Shown: piece after piece, positions 9,646-18,705 of the stretch
How positions within the stretch are numbered: the first letter of the stretch is position 1
How the letters are laid out: every line of letters starts with the position of its first letter
Assembly (NCBI GenBank): GCA_016125495.1
Contig: WGLQ01000015.1
Location: forward strand, 1 to 64,000
Origin: Hyphomicrobiales bacterium
Lineage (GTDB): Bacteria; Pseudomonadota; Alphaproteobacteria; Rhizobiales; RI-29
Length of the DNA: 64,000 bases
Reading direction: 5' to 3'
Translations under genes and position numbers: made by a program
Notes under the pieces: generated by a model
What the model was told of the DNA's origin: nothing
What the model saw: only the letters and a program-made list of their open reading frames with translations
The model's database searches: none

Positions 9646-10968
9646 TCACGCCTCGTCGAGGCGCGTGACGATGACGCTGCTCAGCTCGAGCGTCTTGTGC
9701 ACCGGACAGAGATCCGCGATCTCGAGCAGGCGCGCGCGCTGCTCCCCTGTCAGGTCGCCTTCGACCTTTATTCTCCTCTCAAAGCAATCGATTCGCCCGA
9801 CGCGGCCCTCGCCGCAGTCGCTGCAATCCTCGGCGTGGACCTTGCCATGACTGACGTCGACGCGAACCCGCGTCAAGGACAGGCCTTTTCGCGCGCCGTA
9901 CATGCGCAGCGTCATGGAGGTGCAGGCTCCGAGCGCCGCGGCGAGGAGATCGTAGGGTCCGGGCCCCGAGTCGTCACCTCCGACGTCCAGCGGTTCATCC
10001 GCAAAGAGAATATGGGAGCCGCTCGAGACACGCTGCTGGAAACGCCCCACGCCGGTCTCCTCGATCCGGACGACTCCCGCAGGCGGTGGTCCGTCGCTCG
10101 CAGGGCCGAGAGCGGCAAGCTCGTCCCGGTTTTCCATTCCGCCAGGACCAACCCCAAGCGCACCCATTGCCGCCTGCTCCTTGCCCCCATCGTGCGCACC
10201 GTCGACAGCCACGTAGCGTTCCGCCCAGGCGGCGATGACGCGTGCACAATACGTCGCATCACGCCGGCGCGTCAGGAGGTGATCGGCGTCGTCGAGGGAG
10301 ACGAAGCTCTTGGGGTGGCGGGCGGCCACGAAAATCCTTGCCGCATTCTCGATGCCGACGACCTCATCGCGCGGAGCGTGCATGACGAGGAGCGCACGAC
10401 CGAGCGCGGCGACCTTGCCGAGGAGCCCGGCGGCGCGGGCGTCCTCGACGAACTCTCTCCGAATCTTGAATGTTCGACCGCCGAGCGTGACATCGGCCGC
10501 GCCGCGCTCCTCGATCTCGCCGAGCCGTGGAGAGATATGCGCGAGAACGTGAGCGACATCGGCCGGGGCACCGATGGTGGCGACGGCACGCACCTCGGGA
10601 ATGCGCGATGCGGCCGAGATCACTGCGGCACCGCCGAGGCTGTGTCCGATGAGAATGGAGGGTGCCGCGAGCACCCCGCGCAGATGATCGGCAGCGCGCA
10701 CGACATCCTCCACATTGGAGGAAAAATGCGTGCCGGCGAACTCACCCTCGCTTTCGCCGAGGCCCGTGAAGTCGAAGCGGAGCACGGCAATTGCCCGGTC
10801 GGCGAGCCCCCGGGCGATGCGCGTGGCGGCAAAAACGTCCTTGGAACAGGTGAAACAGTGCGCAAAGAGCGCGACTGCGCGGGGCGGTTCGGAGGGCAGC
10901 TCGAGCCGGGCCGAAAGCTTGGCGCCGTTCCAGCCCGCGAACGACATCTGTGTGGAGGTGCTGCCCAT
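9646..10968 (-). CDS. Alpha/beta-hydrolase fused to OsmC domain
   Basis: This 440-residue fusion begins at an ATG with AAAGGAACCGAT in front; an upstream in-frame GTG is less likely. The N-terminal 250 or so residues are an alpha/beta hydrolase with nucleophile elbow GHSLGG and later HAPRDEVVG and DADHLL segments that would supply the acid and histidine. A Gly/Ala-rich linker joins an OsmC/YhfA-like domain (about 310-440), with [20 protein letters not shown] and [10 protein letters not shown] holding the two cysteines expected for thiol peroxidase activity. This domain combination is known in proteobacteria. Its substrate is not established. It converges with the dynamin gene across 33 bases. 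Confidence 0.88.
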   Translation of the reverse strand: MGSTSTQMSFAGWNGAKLSARLELPSEPPRAVALFAHCFTCSKDVFAATRIARGLADRAIAVLRFDFTGLGESEGEFAGTHFSSNVEDVVRAADHLRGVLAAPSILIGHSLGGAAVISAASRIPEVRAVATIGAPADVAHVLAHISPRLGEIEERGAADVTLGGRTFKIRREFVEDARAAGLLGKVAALGRALLVMHAPRDEVVGIENAARIFVAARHPKSFVSLDDADHLLTRRRDATYCARVIAAWAERYVAVDGAHDGGKEQAAMGALGVGPGGMENRDELAALGPASDGPPPAGVVRIEETGVGRFQQRVSSGSHILFADEPLDVGGDDSGPGPYDLLAAALGACTSMTLRMYGARKGLSLTRVRVDVSHGKVHAEDCSDCGEGRVGRIDCFERRIKVEGDLTGEQRARLLEIADLCPVHKTLELSSVIVTRLDEA

Positions 10969-11068
10969 ATCGGTTCCTTTCGCCCGGCATCCGCCGCCTG
11001 CGGTTCCCACGCGACCCGCATCGCCCGCCCCAACGCCAAACTCACCTCCCGCCCGACCTGCCGGTCGC

Positions 11069-11563
11069 TCAGGGGGCGCGGTCGGATTTCAGCAATTCGG
11101 TGAGCCGCTGCTGCTCCTCGGGTGAAAGGGGCGCCACCTGGCGCGAGGCTGGCCTGCCGCGTGCGACCTCTCGGGTGCGCCAGAAGATGGCCAGCATGCC
11201 GAGCAGAAACAGCGTCGGCGGCGCCAGCCACAATACCAAGGTATGCGTTCCAAGGCGCGGGCGAAGCAGCACGAACTCGCCATACCGCGCGACGACGTAG
11301 TCGATCACCTCGGCATCGGAGTCGCCGGCGGTGAGCCGTTCGCGGACGACGATGCGCAGGTCCTTTGCAAGCGGCGCGTTCGAATCGTCGATCGACTGAT
11401 TCTGGCAGACCACGCAGCGCAGTTCCGCCGAAAGGGACCGCGCGCGCTTCTCCAACGCCGCATCGGAGAGGATCTCGTCGGGCTGGACGGCGAACGCCGC
11501 GGTGGCCGCGATGATCGAGGCCGAGAGCATCCCGAGGAGGGCGATCTGACGACCGGCCTTCAT
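11069..11563 (-). CDS. ccmH: Cytochrome c maturation protein CcmH/CycL
   Basis: This 164-residue protein has a signal peptide ([17 protein letters not shown]) and the CcmH redox motif in [10 protein letters not shown], the C-x2-C pair that reduces the apocytochrome haem-binding cysteines in the periplasm. A membrane span near [19 protein letters not shown] anchors it, with a short cytoplasmic tail. Its ATG overlaps the ccmF stop (ATGA), so the two are translated together. It is the last gene of ccmI-ccmE-ccmF-ccmH. It is expected to work with CcmF and CcmI in haem ligation. Confidence 0.95.
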   Translation of the reverse strand: MKAGRQIALLGMLSASIIAATAAFAVQPDEILSDAALEKRARSLSAELRCVVCQNQSIDDSNAPLAKDLRIVVRERLTAGDSDAEVIDYVVARYGEFVLLRPRLGTHTLVLWLAPPTLFLLGMLAIFWRTREVARGRPASRQVAPLSPEEQQRLTELLKSDRAP

Positions 11564-13545
11564 GCGCCCTCCGTCACCGGCTCGCGCGACCTTGCAAGAC
11601 GCGGCGCGCCGATCCGGAGCCGGCGATCGGAGAGGGAGACGATCGCGGCGAAGAACATGATCACGGCGCCGATCCAGATCCAACGCACGAGGGGATGGAA
11701 ATTAACGCGCACCGCGTAGCTGCCGTCACCCGCCGAATCGCCGAGCGTCAAATAAAGATCGCCGAGAAGGGAGGGGCGGATGCCCGCTTCCGTGGTGGCC
11801 TGGCGCGGCGCGACGTAAAGGCGCTTGGAGGGCTCCAAGACGAAACGTACGGCGCCGGCCTCGTCGAGAACCGCGAAGGTGCCGACAGTCTCGCGGTAAT
11901 TCGGTCCCATGCGATCGCTCGTACCATCGAAACGTAGGGTATAGCCGGCGATCGAAACCGTCTCACCCGCACGCATCGAGACGATCCGTTCACTCATCCA
12001 GCCGCTGGAGCCGACGATCCCGAGCACCATGACCCCGACGCCGGCATGGGCGAGCAGGGTGCCGTACGACGAGCGAGGCAGCCCCCGGGCACGGGTCCAG
12101 GCCTCGGACCAGCGGCGCTCGTGGAGCCGAATGCGCCACGCCCACTCGCTGACGGCGCCGAGTATCACCCAGACGCCCAGTGCCGCGCCGACGAGTGCGA
12201 GCCAGGGAGCCGGTTGGGCGACGGCGAGGAGGACGAGCGGCACGAGCAAACCGATCGCAGCGGCCGCATAGAGCCGCTCGGAGGCCGCAAGCAGGTCGCC
12301 ACGCTTCCAGGAAAGCAGCGGGCCGAACGGCAGTGCCAGCAACAGTGGCAGCATCAACGGCATCGTCACCATGTTGAAGTAGGGCGGTCCGACGGAAATC
12401 TTCTCCCCGGTGCGCGCCTCGAGTAGGAGGGGATAGAGAGTGCCGATGAGGACGGCCGCGCAGAACACGGTCAGCAGCAGATTGTTGAGGACGAGACTGG
12501 CCTCGCGACTGATCGGGGAAAAGATGCCGCCATTGCGAAGCAGCGGCGCCCGCCAGGCGAAGAGACCGAGCGCACCACCGATGAACACCCCCATGATCGC
12601 CAGGATGAAGGCGCCACGCTCGGGGTCGACCGCGAAAGCGTGCACCGACGTCAGCACTCCCGAGCGCACCAGGAAGGCACCAAGGAGGCTCAGCGAGAAC
12701 GTCATGATCGCGAGCAGAATGGTCCAGACCTTCATGGTGTCGCGCTTTTCCATGACGCTGGCGCTGTGGAGGAGCGCGGTGCCGGCGAGCCACGGCATGA
12801 AGGAGGCATTCTCGACGGGGTCCCAGAACCACCATCCGCCCCAGCCGAGCTCGTAATAGGCCCACCAACTGCCCATGGCGATGCCGAGCGTCAGGAACAT
12901 CCAGGCGGCCAGTGTCCAGGGTCTCACCCAACGTGCCCAGACCGCATCGATGCGACCATCGATGAGCGCGGCGACCGCGAAGGCAAAGGCGATGGAGAAG
13001 CCGACGTAGCCGGCGTAGAGGAACGGCGGATGGAACGCGAGTGCCGGGTCCTGGAGGATCGGATTGAGGCCCTGCCCCTCGACGGGGGCGGGATCGATGC
13101 GCGAGAAGGGGTTGGACGTCAGTGCGATGAAGAGGAGAAAGGCAAAACCGATCGCGCCCTGCACACCGAGGACATTGGCCTTCAGCCGGTCGTGCAGGTT
13201 CTGCCCGAATGTCGCGACACCGGCGCCGAACAGCGCCAGGATGAGGACCCAGAGCAGCATCGAGCCCTCGTGATTGCCCCAGACGCCCGAAAGCCGGTAG
13301 ATCAGCGGCTTGGCGCTGTGCGAGTTCTCGTAGACGTTGCGGACGGAAAAGTCCGAGCCGACATAGGCGATCGTCAGGGAGATGAACGCGGTCACGAGGA
13401 GTGCCAGCTGGGCCTGGGCGGCGGCGACGGCCATACGCGGCAGGCGGGCGTCGCCCAGCGCCATTCCGACGAAAGGCAGGCACATCTGCGCGAAGGAGAC
13501 CGCAACCGCCAGGAGGAGAGCGAAATGGCCGAGTTCGATGGTCAT
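11560..13545 (-). CDS. ccmF: Haem lyase subunit CcmF
   Basis: This 661-residue polytopic membrane protein is the normal length for CcmF. The tryptophan-rich WWD domain is visible ([20 protein letters not shown]), which holds haem during ligation to apocytochrome c, and conserved histidines flank it. The ATG at 13545 opens into [12 protein letters not shown], the usual CcmF beginning, and has GGAGG ten bases upstream. Its stop overlaps the ccmH start. It follows ccmE by 25 bases, the common alphaproteobacterial order. The ccmABCDG genes are not in this window. Confidence 0.97.
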   Translation of the reverse strand: MTIELGHFALLLAVAVSFAQMCLPFVGMALGDARLPRMAVAAAQAQLALLVTAFISLTIAYVGSDFSVRNVYENSHSAKPLIYRLSGVWGNHEGSMLLWVLILALFGAGVATFGQNLHDRLKANVLGVQGAIGFAFLLFIALTSNPFSRIDPAPVEGQGLNPILQDPALAFHPPFLYAGYVGFSIAFAFAVAALIDGRIDAVWARWVRPWTLAAWMFLTLGIAMGSWWAYYELGWGGWWFWDPVENASFMPWLAGTALLHSASVMEKRDTMKVWTILLAIMTFSLSLLGAFLVRSGVLTSVHAFAVDPERGAFILAIMGVFIGGALGLFAWRAPLLRNGGIFSPISREASLVLNNLLLTVFCAAVLIGTLYPLLLEARTGEKISVGPPYFNMVTMPLMLPLLLALPFGPLLSWKRGDLLAASERLYAAAAIGLLVPLVLLAVAQPAPWLALVGAALGVWVILGAVSEWAWRIRLHERRWSEAWTRARGLPRSSYGTLLAHAGVGVMVLGIVGSSGWMSERIVSMRAGETVSIAGYTLRFDGTSDRMGPNYRETVGTFAVLDEAGAVRFVLEPSKRLYVAPRQATTEAGIRPSLLGDLYLTLGDSAGDGSYAVRVNFHPLVRWIWIGAVIMFFAAIVSLSDRRLRIGAPRLARSREPVTEGA

Positions 13546-13570
13546 GCGCAAAACGCCTCCTCGTTCGTGG

Positions 13571-14029
13571 TCAGTTCGTTGCCCCGGCGCCCGCGCCCGC
13601 GCCCTTCCATTGCCCCTGGCGTTTGAGCGCCTCGGCAACCTCGGGGGGCATATAGGTCTCGTCGTGCTTTGCCAGAACCGTGTCGGCGACGAAGACGCCG
13701 TCCGACCCGATGCGCCCCTCGGCGACCACGCCCTGGCCTTCCCGGAAAAGATCGGGCAGGACGCCACTATAGCGCACGGAAAGCGTGTTGGCGGTGTCGG
13801 TCACCGTGAATTGCGCGGTCGTCGAGCCGTCACGCACGAGGCTGCCCTCGCCGACGAGGCCACCGAGCCGGAAGCGCTGACCGACGGGGATGGCCTTCTC
13901 GATCACGTCGGTCGGACTGCGAAAGTAGAGGAAGCTCTCGCCGAGACCGTAGAACACCAGCCCGGCCGCCACGGCGAGCACCGAGCCGAAGGCCGCGATC
14001 ATCGTCAATCGGCGCTGCTTGCGGGTCAT
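13571..14029 (-). CDS. ccmE: Haem chaperone CcmE
   Basis: This 152-residue protein is a periplasmic haem chaperone tethered by one N-terminal membrane span ([20 protein letters not shown]). The haem-binding histidine of the conserved HxxxY motif is visible: [12 protein letters not shown], with H122 and Y126. The ATG at 14029 gives the standard MTRKQRRL start. CcmE receives haem from CcmC and passes it to CcmF/H. It lies between ccmI and ccmF on the same strand. Confidence 0.96.
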   Translation of the reverse strand: MTRKQRRLTMIAAFGSVLAVAAGLVFYGLGESFLYFRSPTDVIEKAIPVGQRFRLGGLVGEGSLVRDGSTTAQFTVTDTANTLSVRYSGVLPDLFREGQGVVAEGRIGSDGVFVADTVLAKHDETYMPPEVAEALKRQGQWKGAGAGAGATN

Positions 14030-14066
14030 TTCGCCTCGCTGCCTCCCCTCGTCAAGGACCGCACTA

Positions 14067-15212
14067 TCAGAGCCCCTCGAGCGCCGAAAGGGCCGCCGGG
14101 TCGCCAACGAACAGACCGCGGGCCTCAGCGAGGGCGGCATCGGCCTTCTGCGTTTCGCCAAGCACACGGTAGGCCCGCACCAGGCGCTGCCAACCCGCAA
14201 GGTCGGCGCCATTCTCGGCTAGCCTTGCCGCAAGCCCATCCACCATGCCGCGAATCATCTGCGCGCGTTCGTCGGCCGACATGGCTGCGGCAGCAGCGAC
14301 ATCGGCGGCGGATGGTCCGCCGCTTCCCGTGGGCGTCGGGCTACGGGTCGTCTCGCCCGCACCGGCGTTCGCCTCCGACCGCGAGCCACCTGTCGCGAGG
14401 GCCGCCAGGCGCGCGCTCACCATGTCGCGCCAGGGTGCGTCGGCCGCAGCGGAGGCCAGGAGTTCTCGATATCGCGTCTCGGCGGACGACTTGTCACCGT
14501 CCTGCTCGTCGGCCACGGCCAGCCAGAACCGGGCCTCGACGACACCCGGCTCGAGTGCGAGGACACGTTCCAGCGCAACCCGCACTCTCGGTCCGATCAC
14601 ACCCTCGGCCGCCTTCGTCGTGGCCTCGGCAAAGCCCATCAGGCGGCGGACGCTTTCACCCTCCAGACGGATGGCGTTCACGAATGCCTCAGCGGCATCG
14701 TCGTAGCGCTCGAGCCTCAGGTAGACCGGCCCGACAACGTCCCAGCCGCGGCCGTCGTCGGGATTGCTTCGCAGGCGGGCCTCAACCTGGGCGACGAGGA
14801 ACTCGATGCGCTTTCCTTCGATCGGGTCCGCCATGCGTTCGGCAAGCGGGCGCGCCGGAAGTTCGGGCGCCCCGAGCACCAAGTAGAGGCCGAGCGACAG
14901 TGCGGGCAGCGCGATGCCCACCAGAGCGAGCCCGAGCCTCGCTCCGATCGCGGTTCTCGAGGCCACGCCGCCTTGCGCGATCCGGGCATCGGCGGCGAGA
15001 AGACGGCGCGCGATCTCCGTGCGGGCGGCCTCGGCCTCGCCGACGTCGATGACGCCGTTGTCACGGTCGCGATCGAGTTCGGACAGTTGGCTGCGATAGA
15101 CCTCGACATCGTATTCGGCCCGACGGCGGCCGGCAGCGTCAGAAAATAGTGGTCGCGCGATATAAACGACGACGGCAGCCGTCATCAAAGCGAAAATGAC
15201 CCACAAAATCAT
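14067..15212 (-). CDS. ccmI: Cytochrome c maturation protein CcmI/CycH
   Basis: This 381-residue protein begins with a membrane span ([20 protein letters not shown]), followed by the conserved [17 protein letters not shown] region, a second span near residues 97-118, and TPR repeats in the C-terminal part (for example [20 protein letters not shown]). CcmI acts as the apocytochrome chaperone that delivers substrate to CcmF/H. ATG at 15212 has AGGTAACCG in front. As in many alphaproteobacteria it is the first gene of ccmIEFH. Confidence 0.94.
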   Translation of the reverse strand: MILWVIFALMTAAVVVYIARPLFSDAAGRRRAEYDVEVYRSQLSELDRDRDNGVIDVGEAEAARTEIARRLLAADARIAQGGVASRTAIGARLGLALVGIALPALSLGLYLVLGAPELPARPLAERMADPIEGKRIEFLVAQVEARLRSNPDDGRGWDVVGPVYLRLERYDDAAEAFVNAIRLEGESVRRLMGFAEATTKAAEGVIGPRVRVALERVLALEPGVVEARFWLAVADEQDGDKSSAETRYRELLASAAADAPWRDMVSARLAALATGGSRSEANAGAGETTRSPTPTGSGGPSAADVAAAAAMSADERAQMIRGMVDGLAARLAENGADLAGWQRLVRAYRVLGETQKADAALAEARGLFVGDPAALSALEGL

Positions 15213-15395
15213 CGGTTACCTGAACCGCCGGTTCCACGTCGTCGGCTGTCGCAGCTTGCGCGCCAGTCACCGACCGGCGCGCCCTTGCGTTCCGTTCCTG
15301 TCTTTAGGGATCAAGCCGGCCGGCTGCAAGGAGCGCAGGTCAAGATACGGCTCGAATTCCGGCCCCGAGAAACCCATATTCGCCCTTGCCGCCGG

Positions 15396-15872
15396 CTAGG
15401 CCACCTTGCGCCAGGTTCCATCCGGATTGCGGCAAGCCGTTCCGCGCATGGTTTCGGGCTCACCGCCGATGTAGATCGTGTGGGTGTAGTCTCGGCAGTG
15501 TGTGCCCGCGCGTTCATAGGGCTGCTCGGGCACCACCATGCCGTAGTGGCCACTGTCCGGATTGCGCCATGGCGTCGAGGTGCCGGACGGCCCCTGTTCG
15601 AGGGCCTGGAACTCGGCGTATGCGGCAGCCCGGCGGTCGGCTTCGTCCATGGAGCGCCCGATCTCACTGCCGACGATGCCTCCGATCACCGCGCCGACGG
15701 CGGTTGCCACCGTATTACCTTGGCCCTGGCCGAACTGGTTGCCGATGACGCCACCGGCAATGGCACCGATGGCAAGGCCGGCATCGGACTTCGTCGGCTG
15801 ACCATTGGGACCGCTGCATGCCGCGAGGGCTGATACCGCGACAATCGTCGCAAAGAAGGCACGTTTCATCAT
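15396..15872 (-). CDS. 17 kDa surface-antigen-type lipoprotein
   Basis: This 158-residue protein starts at an ATG with AGGAACCG in front, followed immediately by a second ATG. The lipobox VSALAAC predicts a lipidated N-terminus. Residues of about 30-72 form a glycine zipper (AIGAIAGGVIGNQFGQGQGN then VGAVIGGIVGSEIGRSMDE), as in the rickettsial 17 kDa antigen and RT0821-type proteins, which sit in the outer membrane. A C-terminal domain with two cysteines (GTHCRDY, GTACRNPDG) follows. It is likely an envelope-integrity or assembly lipoprotein. It stands alone between ccmI and the feuQ-like gene. Confidence 0.88.
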   Translation of the reverse strand: MMKRAFFATIVAVSALAACSGPNGQPTKSDAGLAIGAIAGGVIGNQFGQGQGNTVATAVGAVIGGIVGSEIGRSMDEADRRAAAYAEFQALEQGPSGTSTPWRNPDSGHYGMVVPEQPYERAGTHCRDYTHTIYIGGEPETMRGTACRNPDGTWRKVA

Positions 15873-16089
15873 CGGTTCCTGTCCTGTAACCGTCCGGTGC
15901 GGGTCGCGACGTCGCGCGCCTCCTCGGATCACCAACAATTCACGTGGCGGCTGACGGCAGCGGATGGGACGGCGCCGAAGCCCCGGCGAATCACGAACGC
16001 AATCGACAACTGTCGAGAAGGGACATGCACTCGGGATTCGGGCGAAACTTCGGCCCCTGATAGTGCCGTGCCAGAACCGAGGGACGCGG

Positions 16090-17532
16090 TCAAACCGCCT
16101 CGGGAAGCTCGAGGCGGGCACGCAGCCCTCCCAGCGGCGCATCGGCCAGCCTGAACCGGCCCTGGTAGAGGCCCGTCAGGTCCCTCACGATCGATAGGCC
16201 GAGACCCGAGCCCGGCTTGCTTTCGTCGAGGCGCTGGCCGCGCTTCATGGCGGCTTCACGCTGGGCGACCGACAAACCCGGCCCGTCGTCGTCGATGTCG
16301 ATGACCAGCATCGGCCGATGGCCTGGCGATGCTTGGGCTTGGCGACTGACGCGCACCTCCACACGCGATCGCGCCCACTTGCAGGCGTTGTCGACCAGAT
16401 TACCGAGCAGTTCCTCCAGATCCTGGCGCTCACCGCGGAAACTGAGGCCGTCCGGGCAGTCCACGTCGATGGCAATCGCGCGCTCGCTGTTGATCCGCTC
16501 GAGCGTACGGGCGATGGCCAGCGCCGTCGGGCGGACCGGCGTCATGGCACTGATGACGCCGACGCGGGCGGCCATGCGTGCCCGATCGAGGTAATGGTTG
16601 ACCTGATCACGCATGATGCCAGCCTGCTCGTGAACCTTGCAGGCGAGGGGGGACTGCTCCCGGCTCGCTTCGTTGGCGATCACGGAAAGCGGCGTCTTGA
16701 GGGCATGCGCGAGGTTCCCGACGTGGGTGCGGGCCCGCTCGACGACCTCCTGATTGCTTTGGATGAGCGCGTTGAGCTCGATCTGCAGCGGCTGGATTTC
16801 GCTCGGCAGTTCGCCCTCGAGGCGCGTTGCCTCGCCGGAACGGATGCGGGCAAGGCCGGCCTTCACCCGATCGAGCGGGTGCAGACCATAACCGACGAGA
16901 ACCAAGGTGAGGGCGACGAGCCCGACGCCGAGGGCGCCGAGCGATAGGGCGATCCGATTGGCGAAGTAGGCGACATCCTGGTCGACCTCACGGCGATTGC
17001 CTGTGACGAGGTAGAGGAAGCGTCGCGCAATGCCTGCAACCTCGGTTTGAACCGGCCTCTGGATTGCCCTGAGACGCTGGCCGTCCGGGAGATCCAGATC
17101 GAAGGGGGCAGCGGACAGCGCTTGCGGGCTTTCGGGAGCAATACGGGGGTCCGCGAGCGGCTCGCCGAGCAGCGATTCCGACATCAGACGCCAATTGCCC
17201 CGGGGCTCGACCGGCTCGATCTGCCAGTACCAGCCGTTCTTGATCGGCAGGCTGAACAGCGGACCACCGAAATCGTCCGGCGCCACCGGCCGTTCACCCT
17301 CGTCCAGTCTCGTCGAAGCGAGCAGCAGGGTCATGAGCTGATCGAGGCGCCGATCGAACTCCTGCTCGACTTTGTCGCGGTAGATGGAATTCAGCGTCCA
17401 GCCGGCCAGCGGCAACACCAGCAGGGCCCAGAGCGCGGTCGCCGCGATGATCCGGAACTTGATCGACCCGGGGTCGATGCGCAGCACGGACATGAGGCCC
17501 GCACGCCAAGCCAACTTCGACACTTGGCTCAC
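16090..17532 (-). CDS. feuQ: Sensor histidine kinase, FeuQ/PhoQ-like
   Basis: This 480-residue kinase has a first membrane span (residues about 25-47), a periplasmic region of about 150 residues, a second span near IALSLGALGVGLVALTLVLV, a HAMP-like linker, and the phosphoacceptor helix NLAHALKTPLSV with H276. The ATPase domain has N (GNLVDNACKWA), G1 (DIDDDGPGLS) and G2 (GSGLGLSIVRDL) boxes. A GTG at 17532, 13 bases after the partner regulator's stop, is taken as the start; ATG at 17493 is an alternative. The ALKTPLSVI-type box and pairing suit the FeuQ/PhoQ subgroup of alphaproteobacteria, which watches the periplasm. The exact signal is not visible. Confidence 0.88.
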   Translation of the reverse strand: MSQVSKLAWRAGLMSVLRIDPGSIKFRIIAATALWALLVLPLAGWTLNSIYRDKVEQEFDRRLDQLMTLLLASTRLDEGERPVAPDDFGGPLFSLPIKNGWYWQIEPVEPRGNWRLMSESLLGEPLADPRIAPESPQALSAAPFDLDLPDGQRLRAIQRPVQTEVAGIARRFLYLVTGNRREVDQDVAYFANRIALSLGALGVGLVALTLVLVGYGLHPLDRVKAGLARIRSGEATRLEGELPSEIQPLQIELNALIQSNQEVVERARTHVGNLAHALKTPLSVIANEASREQSPLACKVHEQAGIMRDQVNHYLDRARMAARVGVISAMTPVRPTALAIARTLERINSERAIAIDVDCPDGLSFRGERQDLEELLGNLVDNACKWARSRVEVRVSRQAQASPGHRPMLVIDIDDDGPGLSVAQREAAMKRGQRLDESKPGSGLGLSIVRDLTGLYQGRFRLADAPLGGLRARLELPEAV

Positions 17533-17545
17533 GTGCGCTGCCCCG

Positions 17546-18211
17546 TCAGTCCGTAGGCGCCGACAGGCAATAGCCGAGGCCGCGGATCGTCCTGATCATG
17601 TTGTCGGGCAACTTCTTGCGAAGCCTGCCGATGAAGACTTCGATCGTATTGCTGTCGCGGTCGAAATCCTGGTCGTACATGTGCTCGACGAGTTCCGTCC
17701 GCGAAACGACGCGGTCGATGTTGTGCATGAGGTAGGAAAGCAGCCGGTACTCGTGCGAAGTCAACTTGATGGAGACGCCATTCACCGTGGCGCGCGCCAG
17801 ACGTGTGTCGAGTCGAACCGAACCGCATTCGATCTCGTTGCTGGCATGGCCGGCCGAGCGCCTCAGAAGTGCTCTGATGCGGGCCAGAACCTCCTCCATG
17901 TGAAAGGGTTTGGCCACGTAGTCGTCCGCTCCGGCGTCCATGCCGGCCACCTTGTCGCTCCAGCGGTCACGCGCGGTGAGAATGAGAACCGGCATATTGC
18001 GCTCGTTACGGCGCCATTGCTCGAGAATGCTGATGCCGTCCATGGTCGGCAGACCGAGGTCCAGAACGACGGCATCGTAGGGCTCGGAATCGCCCAGGAA
18101 ATGGCCATCCTCACCGTCGCTCGCCGTGTCCACGGCATAGCCGGCCTCGCTCAAGGCCTCCTTGAGCTGCCGGTTGAGGTCCGGATCGTCCTCGACAACC
18201 AGTATGCGCAC
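17546..18211 (-). CDS. feuP: OmpR-family response regulator, FeuP-like
   Basis: This 221-residue regulator has a receiver domain with acidic pocket E7/D8/D9, phosphoacceptor D51 (VVLDLGLP), T and K (ILTARD, YVAKPF), then an OmpR/PhoB winged-helix domain (about 125-218; LTSHEYRLLSYLMHN, RDSNTIEVFIGRLRKKL, IRTIRGLGYCL). The ATG at 18211 has GGAGGAATCGGCG nearby. It is encoded just before the kinase and should be phosphorylated by it. Close similarity to the FeuP/PhoP type is a judgement from sequence flavour and gene order. Confidence 0.92.
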   Translation of the reverse strand: MRILVVEDDPDLNRQLKEALSEAGYAVDTASDGEDGHFLGDSEPYDAVVLDLGLPTMDGISILEQWRRNERNMPVLILTARDRWSDKVAGMDAGADDYVAKPFHMEEVLARIRALLRRSAGHASNEIECGSVRLDTRLARATVNGVSIKLTSHEYRLLSYLMHNIDRVVSRTELVEHMYDQDFDRDSNTIEVFIGRLRKKLPDNMIRTIRGLGYCLSAPTD

Positions 18212-18244
18212 GCCGATTCCTCCATGCGAGGAGCTATGCGCGCT

Positions 18245-18250
18245 ACTATA
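18245..18250 (-). promoter_or_regulatory. Candidate -10 element (TATAGT) before feuP
   Basis: TATAGT on the minus strand matches five of six positions of the TATAAT consensus, 34 bases before the feuP-like ATG. No good -35 hexamer lies at 16-18 bases, so an activator may be needed, which would fit autoregulation by a PhoP-type regulator. It sits directly after the hairpin that ends the upstream gene. Confidence 0.35.
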
Positions 18251-18258
18251 GCGTCGGC

Positions 18259-18281
18259 GACGGCGAAGGCTACTCGCCGTC
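18259..18281 (-). terminator. Hairpin after the small exported-protein gene
   Basis: A perfect 8-base inverted repeat (GACGGCGA / TCGCCGTC) with a 7-base loop begins two bases past the stop of the upstream gene and ends just before the candidate feuP promoter. There is no T run, so it may be a factor-assisted terminator or a partial attenuator that lowers read-through into feuPQ. Confidence 0.5.
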
Positions 18282-18283
18282 GC

Positions 18284-18619
18284 TCACTTCGGAAAAGGGT
18301 CGTCGGCCCGCACCGTATGGGTCCGGATCTGACCGGCGTCGTCAATCATGACGATGCGGAAATGATAGACGCCATCCACCGTGGCACGACACAGCGAAAG
18401 GCGCAGCATCGAGCCGCCGAGCCGCTGCTCGGCAATGGCGCGCAACCGTGCGGGGTCCATCAAGCGCTCGGCGCGAAGAACCGGGCCCGCATCACTCCAG
18501 CTCGAAAAGCACGCCAACTCGTCGGCTCCGCCGGCAGAACCGGCGAGACCGGAGGTTGTGAGCAGGCTGGCCAGAAGCGCCGCCAGCGGCATCGCGACCG
18601 ATCGAATGTATTTCGTCAT
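18284..18619 (-). CDS. Small exported PepSY-like protein upstream of feuPQ
   Basis: This 111-residue protein has a signal peptide (SVAMPLAALLASLLTTSGLA) and a short mature domain whose end (VYHFRIVMIDDAGQIRTHTV) resembles the strand-turn-strand of a PepSY domain. One Cys pair (ACFSSW, SLCRATVD) may form a disulphide. In Sinorhizobium a small periplasmic protein (FeuN) next to feuPQ holds that system in check. This gene has the same position and location, but I see no convincing identity to FeuN, so a role as a FeuPQ modulator is only a hypothesis. The ATG at 18619 has a weak ribosome-binding site; GTG at 18637 is an alternative. Confidence 0.65.
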   Translation of the reverse strand: MTKYIRSVAMPLAALLASLLTTSGLAGSAGGADELACFSSWSDAGPVLRAERLMDPARLRAIAEQRLGGSMLRLSLCRATVDGVYHFRIVMIDDAGQIRTHTVRADDPFPK

Positions 18620-18657
18620 GGTGCTAGAAAGCGCCACGTACGCTGAACGTGCGATGA

Positions 18658-18681
18658 ACCGGGCGGTGGGCGTCGCCCGGT
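18658..18681 (-). terminator. Hairpin after the GTA cluster
   Basis: A perfect 8-base inverted repeat (ACCGGGCG / CGCCCGGT) with an 8-base loop lies 25 bases past the stop of the last GTA gene. It has no T run. It would separate the late GTA transcript from the feuPQ region. Confidence 0.5.
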
Positions 18682-18705
18682 CCCTTCGTCGGGCATGCCG
18701 GCTGC

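Noticed and set aside
9697-11103. Plus-strand open frame of 468 codons
   Set aside because: Antisense to the hydrolase-OsmC fusion, which has clear motifs.
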